From the NCBI GenBank assembly GCA_017510065.1, contig JAFWOB010000055.1, positions 1 to 64,000 of the forward strand: DNA of 64,000 bases. The letters run 5' to 3'. Shown one piece after another: positions 8,243 through 16,906 of the stretch. The position numbers were made by a program, and so were the translations under genes. Position 1 is the stretch's first letter, and every line of letters starts with the position of its first letter. This DNA is from Parasporobacterium sp. GTDB lineage: Bacteria; Bacillota; Clostridia; Lachnospirales; Lachnospiraceae. The notes under the pieces are model-generated. The model had not been told where the DNA came from, made no database searches, and worked only from the letters and a program-made list of their open reading frames with translations.

Positions 8243-9424
8243 ATGGAAATACATACTGCATCAAGACTGAACCATTTTCAGACAGGGATCTTTACCGCTC
8301 TCGATGAAAAAAAAGAAGAGTTTCTGAAAACCGGAAGAAAAATGTACAATCTGTTTATCGGAACCCCTGATTTTCCGGTTGCACCGCATATACAGGAAGC
8401 ACTGATCGAAAGTGCAAAAGATCCGGAAAACTGGCACTATTCTCTTCGTGATACCCCTGAAATGCTGGAAGCTGTGAAGCAATACTATCGGAAACGATTC
8501 CAGGTCGAAATCGAAACGGATGAGATCATGTCCGTCAGCGGCTCCCAGGAAGGGGTTGCCCATCTTGGCCTGGCTTTATGTGATCCCGGTGACGTCGTGC
8601 TTCTTCCCAATCCCGGCTATCCTGTTTTTGAAGTCGGCGCTTATCTGGGAGATGCACAGCTGTATTTTTATGACCTGAAAGAAGAAAATGACTTTCTTCC
8701 CCGTTTTGATGAGATTCCGGAGGAAATCGCAGACAAGGCCAAATACATGATGGTCTCTTATCCCTATAATCCTGTCTGTGCCGTTGCTCCGTCTTCTTTT
8801 TATGAAGAACTGATCGCTTTTGCCAATAGGCACGGGATCATTATCGTACATGACAATGCCTATTCCGATATCATCTATGACGGCGCGTATGGCGGATCTT
8901 TCCTGAATTATCCCGGAGCGAAGGAAATCGGGATCGAATTCTTTTCTTTATCCAAATCCTTCAACCTTACCGGCGCGCGCATCTCTTTTGTGATCGGAAA
9001 CAAAAAGATCATTCATGCCATGAAACTGCTCCGCTCCCAGTATGATTTCGGTATGTTCTATCCGATCCAGAAAGCGGCAGTCGCTGCCCTGACAGGACCT
9101 CTTGACGGTGTCAAAGAACAATGCCTGAAATACCAGGAGCGCAGAGACACGCTGTGCAAAGGACTGCGCAGGATCGGATGGAATGTAGCTGACAGCAAAG
9201 GAACCATGTTTGCATGGGTCAGAATTCCGGAAGGGTTCTCCTCTTCCCAGGAATTCTGCATGGAGCTGTTAGAAAAAACAGGGGTACTATGTACCCCTGG
9301 CAGTGCTTTTGGCAGCTGCGGCGAAGGCTATGTCCGTTTCGCCCTGGTCCTTCCGCCGGAAGAACTGGAAGAAATGATCGACGTGATCGACCGCAGCGGC
9401 ATCCTGAAAAACAGATGCTCCTGA
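8243..9424 (+). CDS. class I/II pyridoxal-phosphate aminotransferase (LL-DAP/alanine aminotransferase-like)
   Basis: 393 aa fold-type I aminotransferase. NLFIGTPDFPVAPHI resembles the start of LL-diaminopimelate and related aminotransferases. SGSQEGVAHLGLAL binds the cofactor phosphate, SYPYNPVC carries the conserved Asn, and FFSLSKSFNLTGARI carries the PLP lysine. The substrate cannot be fixed by eye: the DapL-like, alanine and tyrosine/aspartate subgroups share these motifs, and no lysine-pathway genes are adjacent. AGGAGA precedes the ATG by a normal distance. The gene has its own promoter and is convergent with the ACT-domain gene, with only 18 bp between the two stop codons and no strong terminator. 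Confidence 0.85.
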   Translation: MEIHTASRLNHFQTGIFTALDEKKEEFLKTGRKMYNLFIGTPDFPVAPHIQEALIESAKDPENWHYSLRDTPEMLEAVKQYYRKRFQVEIETDEIMSVSGSQEGVAHLGLALCDPGDVVLLPNPGYPVFEVGAYLGDAQLYFYDLKEENDFLPRFDEIPEEIADKAKYMMVSYPYNPVCAVAPSSFYEELIAFANRHGIIIVHDNAYSDIIYDGAYGGSFLNYPGAKEIGIEFFSLSKSFNLTGARISFVIGNKKIIHAMKLLRSQYDFGMFYPIQKAAVAALTGPLDGVKEQCLKYQERRDTLCKGLRRIGWNVADSKGTMFAWVRIPEGFSSSQEFCMELLEKTGVLCTPGSAFGSCGEGYVRFALVLPPEELEEMIDVIDRSGILKNRCS

Positions 9425-9442
9425 ATTCTCTTTTATAAAGGA

Positions 9443-9871
9443 TTACAGGTTTTCCATGTCCTGCTGTGTCAGCAGGACATAATTTTTATCGGATAACGCA
9501 GTTTCTGCTTTCTGCGCATCATCCACCCGGATAACCGTATAGGCTCCCAGCTTTGTCGGCGTTACAAATGCATAGGCATACTCAATATTGATACCGGCAT
9601 CTGCCAGCACCTCCAGGATCTTACAGAGCGATCCGGATTCGTCTGCCATTTCCACTGCGATCACATCCGTCAGTTTCACAATCGTAGCGCCTTCCAGCAC
9701 TTCCTTTGTTTTGTCAATATCTTCCACGATCAGCCTCAATATTCCGAAGTCTTTGGTATCGGCAATATTCATGGCTCTGATATTGATGTCGGCATCGGAC
9801 AGAAGCTTAACGAGCTCCAGTACTTTTCCCGGCTTGTTTTCTACTAATGCAGAAATCTGTTTGATAGCCAT
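9443..9871 (-). CDS. tandem ACT-domain protein
   Basis: 142 aa made of two ACT domains, roughly residues 3-65 (ISALVENKPGKVLELVKLL, INIRAMNIAD) and 70-140 (VIAVEMADESGSLCKILEVL, INIEYAYAF). There is no catalytic domain. ACT domains bind amino acids or related ligands. Encoded 15 bp after the phenylacetate-CoA ligase-like gene. In many anaerobes this pair is found with indolepyruvate oxidoreductase genes (iorAB), which are absent here. Probably a ligand sensor for aryl-acid or amino-acid metabolism; the actual ligand is unknown. Confidence 0.85.
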   Translation of the reverse strand: MAIKQISALVENKPGKVLELVKLLSDADINIRAMNIADTKDFGILRLIVEDIDKTKEVLEGATIVKLTDVIAVEMADESGSLCKILEVLADAGINIEYAYAFVTPTKLGAYTVIRVDDAQKAETALSDKNYVLLTQQDMENL

Positions 9872-9886
9872 TTTTACACCCCCTGA

Positions 9887-11194
9887 TCAGTCATGCAATT
9901 TACGTTTATCCAATACTCTGACCGCTTTGCCTTCGCTTCTGGCTACGGATTTCGGAGCCACCAGATGCATCTTCGGTCCGATCCCCAGCATGGTCCTCAT
10001 GGCGCCGGCAAGGGCTTTTTCTCTTTCCTGAAGATCGCTGATCACGTCAGAGAACTGATCCGGCTGCATCTCCACGTAAATATCCAGGGTATCCGTATTG
10101 TTCTCTCTGTCAACAACGATCTGATAATTCGGTGTATAGCCTTCATTCAGAAGCACTGTCTCGATCTGGCTCGGGAAGACATTGACACCCCTGATGATCA
10201 GCATATCATCCGATCTTCCTTTCGGTTTGCACATCTTAACATGGGTTCTTCCGCAGGAACATTTCTTTCTGGTAAGAACGCACAGATCCCTTGTTCTGTA
10301 CCTTAAAAGAGGGAACGCCTCCTTATCAAGGGATGTGAATACCAGTTCCCCTTCTTCTCCTTCCGGAAGGACTTCTCCTGTATCGGGATCGATGATCTCC
10401 GCATAGAAATGGTCCTCATTGATATGCATCCCGGTTTGCTCTTCACATTCATAAGCGACGCCGGGGCCGCTGATCTCTGTCAGACCGTATATATCGAATG
10501 CTTTGATCCCCAGGCTTTTTTCAATGTCATGTCGCATTTCTTCGGTCCAGGGTTCTGCGCCGAAGATTCCGGCTTTCAACGTATTGTCTTCCGGTTTATA
10601 GCCTTTTTCCGCAAGAGTCTCACCGATAAATGCCGCATAGGATGGCGTACAGCACAGGATCGTCGCTCCGAGATCCATGAGGAACTGAATCTGCCGGTCT
10701 GTATTGCCGGAAGACATCGGAAGAGTAAGGGATCCCAGTTTATGAGACCCTCCGTTCAGTCCGGAACCTCCGGTAAATAACCCAAATCCATAAGCGACCT
10801 GTACCACGTCCTGAGGAGTCCCCCCGGCAGCTACGATTGCTCTGGCACAGCATTCCTCCCAAAGGTCAATGTCATTCTGTGTATAAAAAGCAACGACTCT
10901 TTTTCCGGTTGTGCCGGATGTGGAATGGATCCGGACACAGTTTTTCAGATCTGTTCCAAGCAGTCCGTAGGGATAGGCGTCCCTCAGGTCAGCCTTTGTC
11001 AGAAACGGAAGTTTCCTGATATCGTCCACTGTTTTGATATCGTCGGGAGATACACCCTTCTCATCCATCAGGTTCCGATAGTAAGCGACATTGTTGTAAA
11101 CATGATGTACCTGTTTGACAAGTTTTTCATTCTGGATCTTTTTGATCTCTTCATAGGATGCCGTTTCGATCTCCGGCTGGTAATAATTTGGCAT
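9887..11194 (-). CDS. phenylacetate-CoA ligase family AMP-forming enzyme
   Basis: 435 aa, the length of PaaK-type ligases. HSTSGTTGKRVVAFYT is the ATP/AMP-binding P-loop; FGAEPWTEEMR, YGLTEISGPGVAYEC and RYRTRDLCVL with the nearby Cys-rich CSCGR are typical of the family; the C-terminal subdomain has GRSDDMLIIRGVNVFPSQIE. The family activates phenylacetate or related aryl acids to CoA thioesters. Own promoter (TTGCAT-16-TATAAT), an AAGGA ribosome site, and downstream coupling to the ACT protein. In gut clostridia such genes usually act on aryl acids from aromatic amino acid breakdown; that role is inference. Confidence 0.9.
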   Translation of the reverse strand: MPNYYQPEIETASYEEIKKIQNEKLVKQVHHVYNNVAYYRNLMDEKGVSPDDIKTVDDIRKLPFLTKADLRDAYPYGLLGTDLKNCVRIHSTSGTTGKRVVAFYTQNDIDLWEECCARAIVAAGGTPQDVVQVAYGFGLFTGGSGLNGGSHKLGSLTLPMSSGNTDRQIQFLMDLGATILCCTPSYAAFIGETLAEKGYKPEDNTLKAGIFGAEPWTEEMRHDIEKSLGIKAFDIYGLTEISGPGVAYECEEQTGMHINEDHFYAEIIDPDTGEVLPEGEEGELVFTSLDKEAFPLLRYRTRDLCVLTRKKCSCGRTHVKMCKPKGRSDDMLIIRGVNVFPSQIETVLLNEGYTPNYQIVVDRENNTDTLDIYVEMQPDQFSDVISDLQEREKALAGAMRTMLGIGPKMHLVAPKSVARSEGKAVRVLDKRKLHD

Positions 11195-11250
11195 AAGATT
11201 GATCTTCCTTTACTGTTTTTAGATACTTTAGTTTGTTAGCGTATTAAATG

Positions 11251-11278
11251 ATTATAAAGAATCCGGTCAGAAATGCAA
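11251..11278 (-). promoter_or_regulatory. promoter of the phenylacetate-CoA ligase-like gene
   Basis: TTGCAT (11278-11273), 16-bp spacer, TATAAT (11256-11251) on the minus strand. The predicted leader is about 50 nt. Confidence 0.65.
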
Positions 11279-11285
11279 GTTTTTT

Positions 11286-12245
11286 TTATGGATTGACCAG
11301 ATTGACGATATTCACCGGTTTTCCCTCCATCCAGGCTTTCAGATTGTCCGCAACCAGTCTGACACACCTTCTTCTGGCTTCTATGGAGGCCCAACCGATA
11401 TGGGGCGTTATGATGCAGTTTCGGGCCTTATACAGCGGATCATCCGCCGGCATCGGTTCCACCGGAAGCACATCGATCCCTGCTCCCGCGATCCGCCTCT
11501 TCTCAAGAGCGTATGCCAGAGCTTCCGAATCCACGACTCCTCCCCGGGAGGTGTTGATCAGGAAAGCCTCCGGTTTCATCAGCGCCAGGGTTTTTTCATT
11601 GATCAGATTGGCAGATTCCGGATTCAAAGGACAGTGCAGCGTCACATAATCGGACTCTTTCAGCAGCGTTTCCAGATCTGTCTGCAGATACCTGCCGTCG
11701 TTGATAGGGCTGCGATTCATGACCAGGATATGCATTCCGAAAGCATTCCCTATCTGGGCTACTTTCTTTCCGATGTTTCCAAATCCAATGATCCCCAGCG
11801 TCTTTCCGGCAAGTTCCGAGATCGGATACGGAAAGAATGAGAAGGAATCGGAAAAGATCCATTCCCCGCGGTGCACGGAATCATTGTATAGAGGAAGATT
11901 GGAAGCATGCATCAGGATAAAGGCAAAGGTATGCTGGGCCACGGAATCCGTACTGTATCCCGGAACATTCGCCACAGAAATCCCCCTGCGGTCGCAGGCC
12001 GCAAGGTCTACATTGTTATATCCTGTCGCAAACAAACCGATGTATTTCAACGCCGGAAGTTCCCGAAGAACGTCCTCCGACATCTGCGCCTTATTGATCA
12101 GCAGCACATCCGCCTCCCGGCAGTTCCGGATCAGTTCTTCTTTTTCCAGGATATTATAGTAAGTGGTTTCTCCCAGCGCATCGATACAGCTGAAATCGAG
12201 ATCGTTTCTGGTCAGTGTATTGGTATCTAGAATGTTGATCTTCAT
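11286..12245 (-). CDS. D-isomer-specific 2-hydroxyacid dehydrogenase
   Basis: 319 aa NAD(P)-dependent dehydrogenase. The substrate domain brackets the Rossmann domain, which has GKTLGIIGFGNIGKKVAQIG. The catalytic Arg lies in INTSRGGVVD, Glu in AGIDVLPVEP and His in ITPHIGWAS. Closest by appearance to glycerate dehydrogenase/hydroxypyruvate reductase types. The start is ATG 12245 (MKINILDTN), because the ATG at 12287 falls inside the structured RNA region and has no ribosome site; even 12245 has only a weak GAGA. A ~100-nt candidate RNA ends about 35 nt upstream, so the gene may be under its control. Confidence 0.88.
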   Translation of the reverse strand: MKINILDTNTLTRNDLDFSCIDALGETTYYNILEKEELIRNCREADVLLINKAQMSEDVLRELPALKYIGLFATGYNNVDLAACDRRGISVANVPGYSTDSVAQHTFAFILMHASNLPLYNDSVHRGEWIFSDSFSFFPYPISELAGKTLGIIGFGNIGKKVAQIGNAFGMHILVMNRSPINDGRYLQTDLETLLKESDYVTLHCPLNPESANLINEKTLALMKPEAFLINTSRGGVVDSEALAYALEKRRIAGAGIDVLPVEPMPADDPLYKARNCIITPHIGWASIEARRRCVRLVADNLKAWMEGKPVNIVNLVNP

Positions 12246-12278
12246 AGGTTTTCTCTTTTTTCTGTGTTTTTTGGCTGT

Positions 12279-12379
12279 AAAAAGCATCGGCTGCCGTGTG
12301 CTCCCAGGAATCGATCAATAGTTGCTCTGGACACCGGCAATACGCCTTACGGCATACTCCTTCCAAGAACCGATGCTTT
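12279..12379 (-). ncRNA. candidate structured RNA (sRNA or riboswitch-like leader), family unknown
   Basis: On the minus strand the ends pair as AAGCATCGG (12378-12370) with CCGATGCTT (12290-12282), followed by TTT. Inside are a hairpin with a GTAA tetraloop (GTATGCC/GGCGTAT) and a third arm GCCGGTGT/ACACGGC capped by CCAG/CTGG, giving a three-way junction. An extended -10 box TGC-TATTAT at 12393-12385 would start transcription exactly at the closing stem. I matched it by memory to none of the common riboswitches, 6S RNA or SRP RNA. It either ends at its own U-tract or leads into the 2-hydroxyacid dehydrogenase gene. Confidence 0.55.
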
Positions 12380-12384
12380 AATTA

Positions 12385-12393
12385 ATAATAGCA
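12385..12393 (-). promoter_or_regulatory. extended -10 promoter for the candidate RNA
   Basis: TGC-TATTAT on the minus strand, placing the start at about 12378. The -35 region is poor. It lies back to back with the tRNA promoter. Confidence 0.45.
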
Positions 12394-12414
12394 AGAATTT
12401 TCGAAAATTAAATA

Positions 12415-12442
12415 TAGACAATGAAAAAAAATGTGGTATAAT
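12415..12442 (+). promoter_or_regulatory. tRNA-Pro promoter
   Basis: TAGACA (12415-12420), 16-bp spacer, TATAAT (12437-12442), ending 12 bp before the mature tRNA. Confidence 0.8.
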
Positions 12443-12454
12443 AACTTTCGCATT

Positions 12455-12528
12455 CGGTGTGTGGCTCAGTTTGGTAGAGCGCTGCGTTCGGGACGCAGAG
12501 GTCGCAGGTTCAAATCCTGTCACACCGA
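12455..12528 (+). tRNA. tRNA-Pro, anticodon CGG
   Basis: A 74-nt cloverleaf. Acceptor CGGTGTG/CACACCG with discriminator A, D arm with GGTAGAGC, anticodon stem CTGCG/CGCAG around loop TTCGGGA (anticodon CGG, reads CCG), T arm GCAGG-TTCAAAT-CCTGT. CCA is not encoded. TTTTT follows at once. Its last nine bases overlap the stop-proximal codons of the convergent GNAT gene. Confidence 0.97.
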
Positions 12529-13104
12529 TTTTTCTATGTCCATTTTCGGATTTTCCTTGAACTGGAACACATATTTATCCACCAGAACAGGGCCTTCCCT
12601 GCCCCAGTCTTCCCATATGTTTTCATATCTTTTTTCGAACCCGAGTTTCAGTGCCAGTTTTTGAGAAGCTTTATTGTGCGTCATAATATGAAGGGTTACC
12701 GTACGGATCCTGATCTTTTGTTCCAGATACTCCATCATCATCCAGATCGCCTGATAAGCGATCCCCTGATACCAGTATTCCTTTGCCAGTCTGCAGCCTA
12801 TGGAAACCTTGTTTTTTCTCCTGTCATAGTCATAAAACTCCGCAATCCCCATAAATCTGCCTGGATCATTGACCGGATATATGCCAAGCAGGATCGACTC
12901 CCCTGTATCAAAACACTCTTCACGCATATGATCGATCGCAAGCAAAGGATCCTGATACTTCTGTTCATACAGAAAGGTGGGAAGATAAGTATAAACCGAC
13001 CGGTCCCTGCAAAAATCTTCCAGCTGTTTCGCATCCTCTTTGGTCATTTGCCTCAGTTCGATCACTTCATTTTTCAGATACGGCATTTCATCAAACAGAT
13101 ACAT
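12520..13104 (-). CDS. GNAT family N-acetyltransferase
   Basis: 194 aa RimJ/RimL-like acetyltransferase: VIELRQMTKEDAKQLEDF at the start, FMGIAEFYDYD and VSIGCRLAKEYWYQGIAYQA (acetyl-CoA loop region), then HNKASQKLALKLGFEKR near the end. The substrate is unknown. Start at ATG 13104, 1 bp after the ATPase stop codon, with AAAGGA upstream; an in-frame ATG at 13140 lies inside the ATPase gene. It is the last gene of a CorC/HlyC-ATPase-GNAT operon. The final codons and TGA (12520-12522) are antisense to the 3' end of tRNA-Pro, so the C-terminus cannot be altered without touching the tRNA. Confidence 0.88.
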   Translation of the reverse strand: MYLFDEMPYLKNEVIELRQMTKEDAKQLEDFCRDRSVYTYLPTFLYEQKYQDPLLAIDHMREECFDTGESILLGIYPVNDPGRFMGIAEFYDYDRRKNKVSIGCRLAKEYWYQGIAYQAIWMMMEYLEQKIRIRTVTLHIMTHNKASQKLALKLGFEKRYENIWEDWGREGPVLVDKYVFQFKENPKMDIEKSV

Positions 13105-13105
13105 A

Positions 13106-15550
13106 TCAGTTGTTTCCTTTCTTTTCGGATCGTTTATCATAAACCGGGATCAGGATCCTGAAGATCAGACCATGCAGCATGAAAAAGACACCTGCTGTGA
13201 TCAATATGATCTTCCATACATCACCTGGCAGATTAACAAGGGAGAAAAGCCCGGGAAAAAGAAGTGCGGCTCCTGCCGCTGCTGCAGCCAGTAAAACAAC
13301 CAGCAGCACCTTCCACAGCCGCATTGTTCCGCATAAATGAAAAACAGCAATGATCCCCATGAGCATCATCAGATATGTGGCTGCGCAGGAGAATTCCGCA
13401 GCATTCAGTGAAAGACGTTTTTCAAGTACAGACAGCATCGCAAGGAGCGCTGCCGCCTCCATGATCCCTGTCGGCACCGCAATACGAAAGACATTGAACA
13501 GAAAATGTTTTCTGACCCGTTCCGCTCTCGGCTCCAGAGCAAGAAAGAAGGATGGGATCCCTATCGTCACTGCACCGATCAGTGTGATCTGGATATTCTC
13601 AAACGGATAGACCAAAGAAGACATCAGCAGGAACAAAACAGCAAACAGAAAAGAATACACTGTTTTTGTCAGATACAGACCGGCAGAACGCTGCAGGTTA
13701 TTGATGGATTTCCTGCCTTCTGCCAGAACAAGAGGCAGGGAAGAAAAATCATTTTCCAGCAGGACAATATTGGCTATACTTCGCGCCGCATCGCTCCCTG
13801 ACTGCATGGCGACGGAACAATCAGCCTCTTTCAGGGCAAGTACATCATTTACTCCGTCTCCTGTCATGGCAACTACGTGGCCCTGCTCTTTCAGTGCTTT
13901 TACAAACTGGTGCTTCTGATCGGGACTCACCCTGCCGAAAACCGTATACTCCTGTACTGCATCATAGATCTCTTCGTAACTGTTCAGGGAGGAAGCATCG
14001 ATCATCCTGTCTGCATTACAAAGTCCCGCTTCCTGCGCTACGCGGGAAACAGTTATAGGAGAATCTCCGGATATCACTTTAATCGCAACACCCTCCTGCT
14101 CAAAATAGCGGAAAGTATCGGGCGCCTGCAGCCTGATGCGGTCAGACAGGACAAGCAATGCCAGAGGGAAAATATCCGAAGGCAGAGTCTGTGTTAAGGA
14201 CTGCGAAAGTTCTTTCCCTGCTCCTGATCCTTCTTTCGATACCGCAAACAAAACGACTCTTTTTCCCTGTTCTGTATATAATGCCGCTGTGTGCAGAGCT
14301 TCCTGGGCGGATCCTTTTAACAGGATCTCCGGTGCCCCCAGAAACAGCAGTGTCTTTCCCGGTATACCTGCCATTGACCATTTTCGTTCAGAAGAAAACG
14401 GTACGGAAATAACATTCTTATCATCGGATATACCTTGGTCCGGCAATATCCCGGGAAAAGCAGTGTCCAGGTATTCCTTTACTGCCGATGCCGTTGCATT
14501 ATCATCTGCAGTCAGTTCAAAATACGTCTTTAGCAGTGCGATGATCGTTTCCCGGTCATAGCCTTCGCAGCTTGGACCGGCATCCGGAAGAAGCACCAGA
14601 TTTTCCACGGTCATGATGCCTTCGGTAATCGTTCCCGTTTTATCCAGCAAAAGCGTATCCACTCTTGCAAGATTTTCCACGCAATACAGATCCTGCACCA
14701 GTGTATGATGGACTGAAAGTCTTACAACACTGACTGCAAGGACGATACTGACAAGCAGTACAAGACCGCCGGGGATCATGGAAGAGACAGCCGCAACAGT
14801 CTTTACCATAGCCGTCTGGAAGTCCTGCTCTACCCGGAAGAAGTTGTTCCAGACAAGAAGAGCGGCCAGCGGAATCAGAAAGACTGCGACCGTCCTTACG
14901 ATAGACCTGACTGATCGCATAATGACAGAATCAGGTTTTTTATAATATTTGGCTCCCCGGGTGATCTGATTAATATAATTGTCATCCCCGACATGTTCGG
15001 TTTCCGCCATGACATGTCCTGACACCAGATAGGAGCCTGAGATCAGATGATCTCCCTTTTGCTTCAGGATCAGATCATTTTCTCCCGTGATCAGGCTTTC
15101 ATTCACCTGACAGGTCCCCTCAAGGACAACTGCGTCCGCACAGACCTGATTGCCGGTTTTCAGCTGCATGATATCTCCCAGGACGATCTCGCCGACCGGG
15201 ATTTCCTGAACAGCACCATCCCGCAGGACATAGGCTTTGGGAGCGGACAGAAGAGACAGCTTTTCAATTGTTTTTTTGGCACGGATCTCCTGGATGGTTC
15301 CGATCAGAAAATTCCAGATCACTACCAGAAAAAACAGAGCGTTTTTGTAAGATCCGGATATCAGGATACAGACAAGCAGGATTATATTGACCAGATTGAA
15401 CAGGGTAAACAGATTATCCTTCAGGATCCTTCTATAGGATCTGGTCCTAATATCCGGATCACCGTTTTCCTGTCCCTGTGCCTTTTTCTCAAGGACCTGC
15501 GCGGTTGTCAGTCCTGTATTCAGTTTTTCATTTTGTTCCCTGTTTTCCAT
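13106..15550 (-). CDS. cation-transporting P-type ATPase (CtpE-like)
   Basis: 814 aa integral membrane pump. Transmembrane pairs occur near residues 50-85 and 230-290, then the phosphorylation motif DKTGTITEG, a nucleotide domain, the hinge MTGDGVNDVLALKEADC and six C-terminal hydrophobic segments. The actuator domain contains LITGEND, equivalent to the TGE loop. The transmembrane motif before the phosphorylation site reads MIPGGLVLLVS rather than the PEGL of SERCA-type calcium pumps. It therefore resembles the CtpE/uncharacterised branch, and the ion is uncertain. It starts 10 bp after the CorC/HlyC gene and is coupled to the GNAT gene. Confidence 0.9.
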   Translation of the reverse strand: MENREQNEKLNTGLTTAQVLEKKAQGQENGDPDIRTRSYRRILKDNLFTLFNLVNIILLVCILISGSYKNALFFLVVIWNFLIGTIQEIRAKKTIEKLSLLSAPKAYVLRDGAVQEIPVGEIVLGDIMQLKTGNQVCADAVVLEGTCQVNESLITGENDLILKQKGDHLISGSYLVSGHVMAETEHVGDDNYINQITRGAKYYKKPDSVIMRSVRSIVRTVAVFLIPLAALLVWNNFFRVEQDFQTAMVKTVAAVSSMIPGGLVLLVSIVLAVSVVRLSVHHTLVQDLYCVENLARVDTLLLDKTGTITEGIMTVENLVLLPDAGPSCEGYDRETIIALLKTYFELTADDNATASAVKEYLDTAFPGILPDQGISDDKNVISVPFSSERKWSMAGIPGKTLLFLGAPEILLKGSAQEALHTAALYTEQGKRVVLFAVSKEGSGAGKELSQSLTQTLPSDIFPLALLVLSDRIRLQAPDTFRYFEQEGVAIKVISGDSPITVSRVAQEAGLCNADRMIDASSLNSYEEIYDAVQEYTVFGRVSPDQKHQFVKALKEQGHVVAMTGDGVNDVLALKEADCSVAMQSGSDAARSIANIVLLENDFSSLPLVLAEGRKSINNLQRSAGLYLTKTVYSFLFAVLFLLMSSLVYPFENIQITLIGAVTIGIPSFFLALEPRAERVRKHFLFNVFRIAVPTGIMEAAALLAMLSVLEKRLSLNAAEFSCAATYLMMLMGIIAVFHLCGTMRLWKVLLVVLLAAAAAGAALLFPGLFSLVNLPGDVWKIILITAGVFFMLHGLIFRILIPVYDKRSEKKGNN

Positions 15551-15560
15551 GTATGAAATG

Positions 15561-16823
15561 TCACAGATTTTTTATTTTCCTGATTTTTACGGTTTCGATC
15601 CTGGTACCATCCAGTTTTTCCGCGGAAATGATAATGTCCCCGATCGTTATTTCATCCCCTTCTTCCGGAAGTCTTTCCAACCGTTCCATCAATAGTCCGC
15701 CTATGGAATCATAGGATTCTGATTCCAGTTCAGTACCAATCCTGTCATTGACGTCAGATATGCTCATAGAGCCCGGTACTTCATATTCATTTTCTCCGGT
15801 ATGGACCAGCTCGTTTTCTTCATCGGCGTCATATTCATCCCTAATCTCGCCAACCAGTTCCTCCAGAAGATCCTCCATCGTAATAATGCCGGTGGTAACG
15901 CCGTATTCATCCATGACCGCCATCATATTGATCCGCTGCTTCTTCATCTCGATAAACAGTTCGGACAGATGCTTGTTTTCAAAGGTATACGGCAGCTCTC
16001 TCATATACTTTCCGACCTGAAAATCCTCCTGTTCAAGGTCTGATAAAAAGATAAAATCTTTGAAATTCAGCATTCCCACAAAAGAATTTCCCTCCGGATC
16101 CGATACCGGAAGCCTGGTGTACATATTGTTGATATACGTTTCCCGGATCTCATCAATACCTGAATCTTCACTGATCGACACAATATTGACCCTTGGGACC
16201 ATGACTTCCCTTGCAATCTTGTCTGTAAAGTCAAAAACATTGTTGATGAGATCTTTCTCTTCGTCGTCGATCACTCCTTCCTCCGTGGAAACTTCGACGA
16301 TGGAACGGATCTCATTTTCTGTATAGGACTCCTGCTTATCCTTTCGATTCACCCCAGACAGTTTCAAAACGCCGGAAGAAAGGAAATTCACGGCAAATGC
16401 AAGAGGCGTCAGGGCTCTCATCAGGAACCAGATGACCGGTGCGAAAAGAAGCGACAGTCTCTCTGCCCGGTAAGTAGCGATTGTTTTCGGTGAGATTTCG
16501 CCGAAAACAAGTATCAGAACGGTCAGAACTCCTGTTCCGATGCTGACAGCCCAGTTGCCGAACAGTTTCTGGATCAGAACGGTACTGAGAGCCGACACGG
16601 CAATATTAACGATATTATTGCAGATCAGGATCACACTGAGCATTTTTTCTTTATTGGAAAGCACTTTTTCCAGAGTATGCGCATTTTTGTAATTCTCTTC
16701 CGTCAAAGTTCTCAGCCTGTGGGGAGTGATCGTTGTCAGGGCTGTTTCAGAAGATGAAAAAAAGGCCGAAAGAATGATCAGTATGATTACGATAATGATT
16801 TCAATTATGATAGATGTTGTCAT
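15561..16823 (-). CDS. CNNM/CorC/HlyC family membrane protein with CBS domains
   Basis: 420 aa from the chosen start. An N-terminal CNNM domain has SAFFSSSETALTTI and GEISPKTIA. A CBS pair follows (VMVPRVNIVSISED, TRLPVSDPEGN, MMAVMDEYGVTTGIITMEDLLEELVG), then a C-terminal CorC_HlyC domain (VPGSMSISDVNDRIG). The family is linked to magnesium/cobalt handling. ATG 16823 gives the usual family N-terminus but lacks a clear ribosome site; TTG 16841 in frame is the alternative. First gene of the operon with the P-type ATPase, consistent with a shared ion-transport role. Confidence 0.92.
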   Translation of the reverse strand: MTTSIIIEIIIVIILIILSAFFSSSETALTTITPHRLRTLTEENYKNAHTLEKVLSNKEKMLSVILICNNIVNIAVSALSTVLIQKLFGNWAVSIGTGVLTVLILVFGEISPKTIATYRAERLSLLFAPVIWFLMRALTPLAFAVNFLSSGVLKLSGVNRKDKQESYTENEIRSIVEVSTEEGVIDDEEKDLINNVFDFTDKIAREVMVPRVNIVSISEDSGIDEIRETYINNMYTRLPVSDPEGNSFVGMLNFKDFIFLSDLEQEDFQVGKYMRELPYTFENKHLSELFIEMKKQRINMMAVMDEYGVTTGIITMEDLLEELVGEIRDEYDADEENELVHTGENEYEVPGSMSISDVNDRIGTELESESYDSIGGLLMERLERLPEEGDEITIGDIIISAEKLDGTRIETVKIRKIKNL

Positions 16824-16843
16824 GGAAAGAAAATGAAACAACT

Positions 16844-16871
16844 CATGCCCTGTTGTATTAAACAGGGCATG
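16844..16871 (-). terminator. hairpin after leuS
   Basis: CATGCCCTGTT (16844-16854) pairs perfectly with 16861-16871 around a 6-nt loop. On the minus strand it lies between leuS and the CorC/HlyC gene and is followed by a broken T-rich run. It probably gives partial termination or processing. Confidence 0.6.
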
Positions 16872-16906
16872 AAAACTGGTTTATAGATGCATATGAAAAA
16901 CAATGA

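Noticed and set aside
9425..9442. Palindrome between the convergent aminotransferase and ACT genes
   Set aside because: Only CTTTTATAAAG plus a gapped CCTG/CAGG; too short to support.
16844..16871. leuS hairpin as a member of the constant-loop family
   Set aside because: Stem only 11 bp, 6-nt loop unrelated to either conserved loop, and weak outer symmetry.
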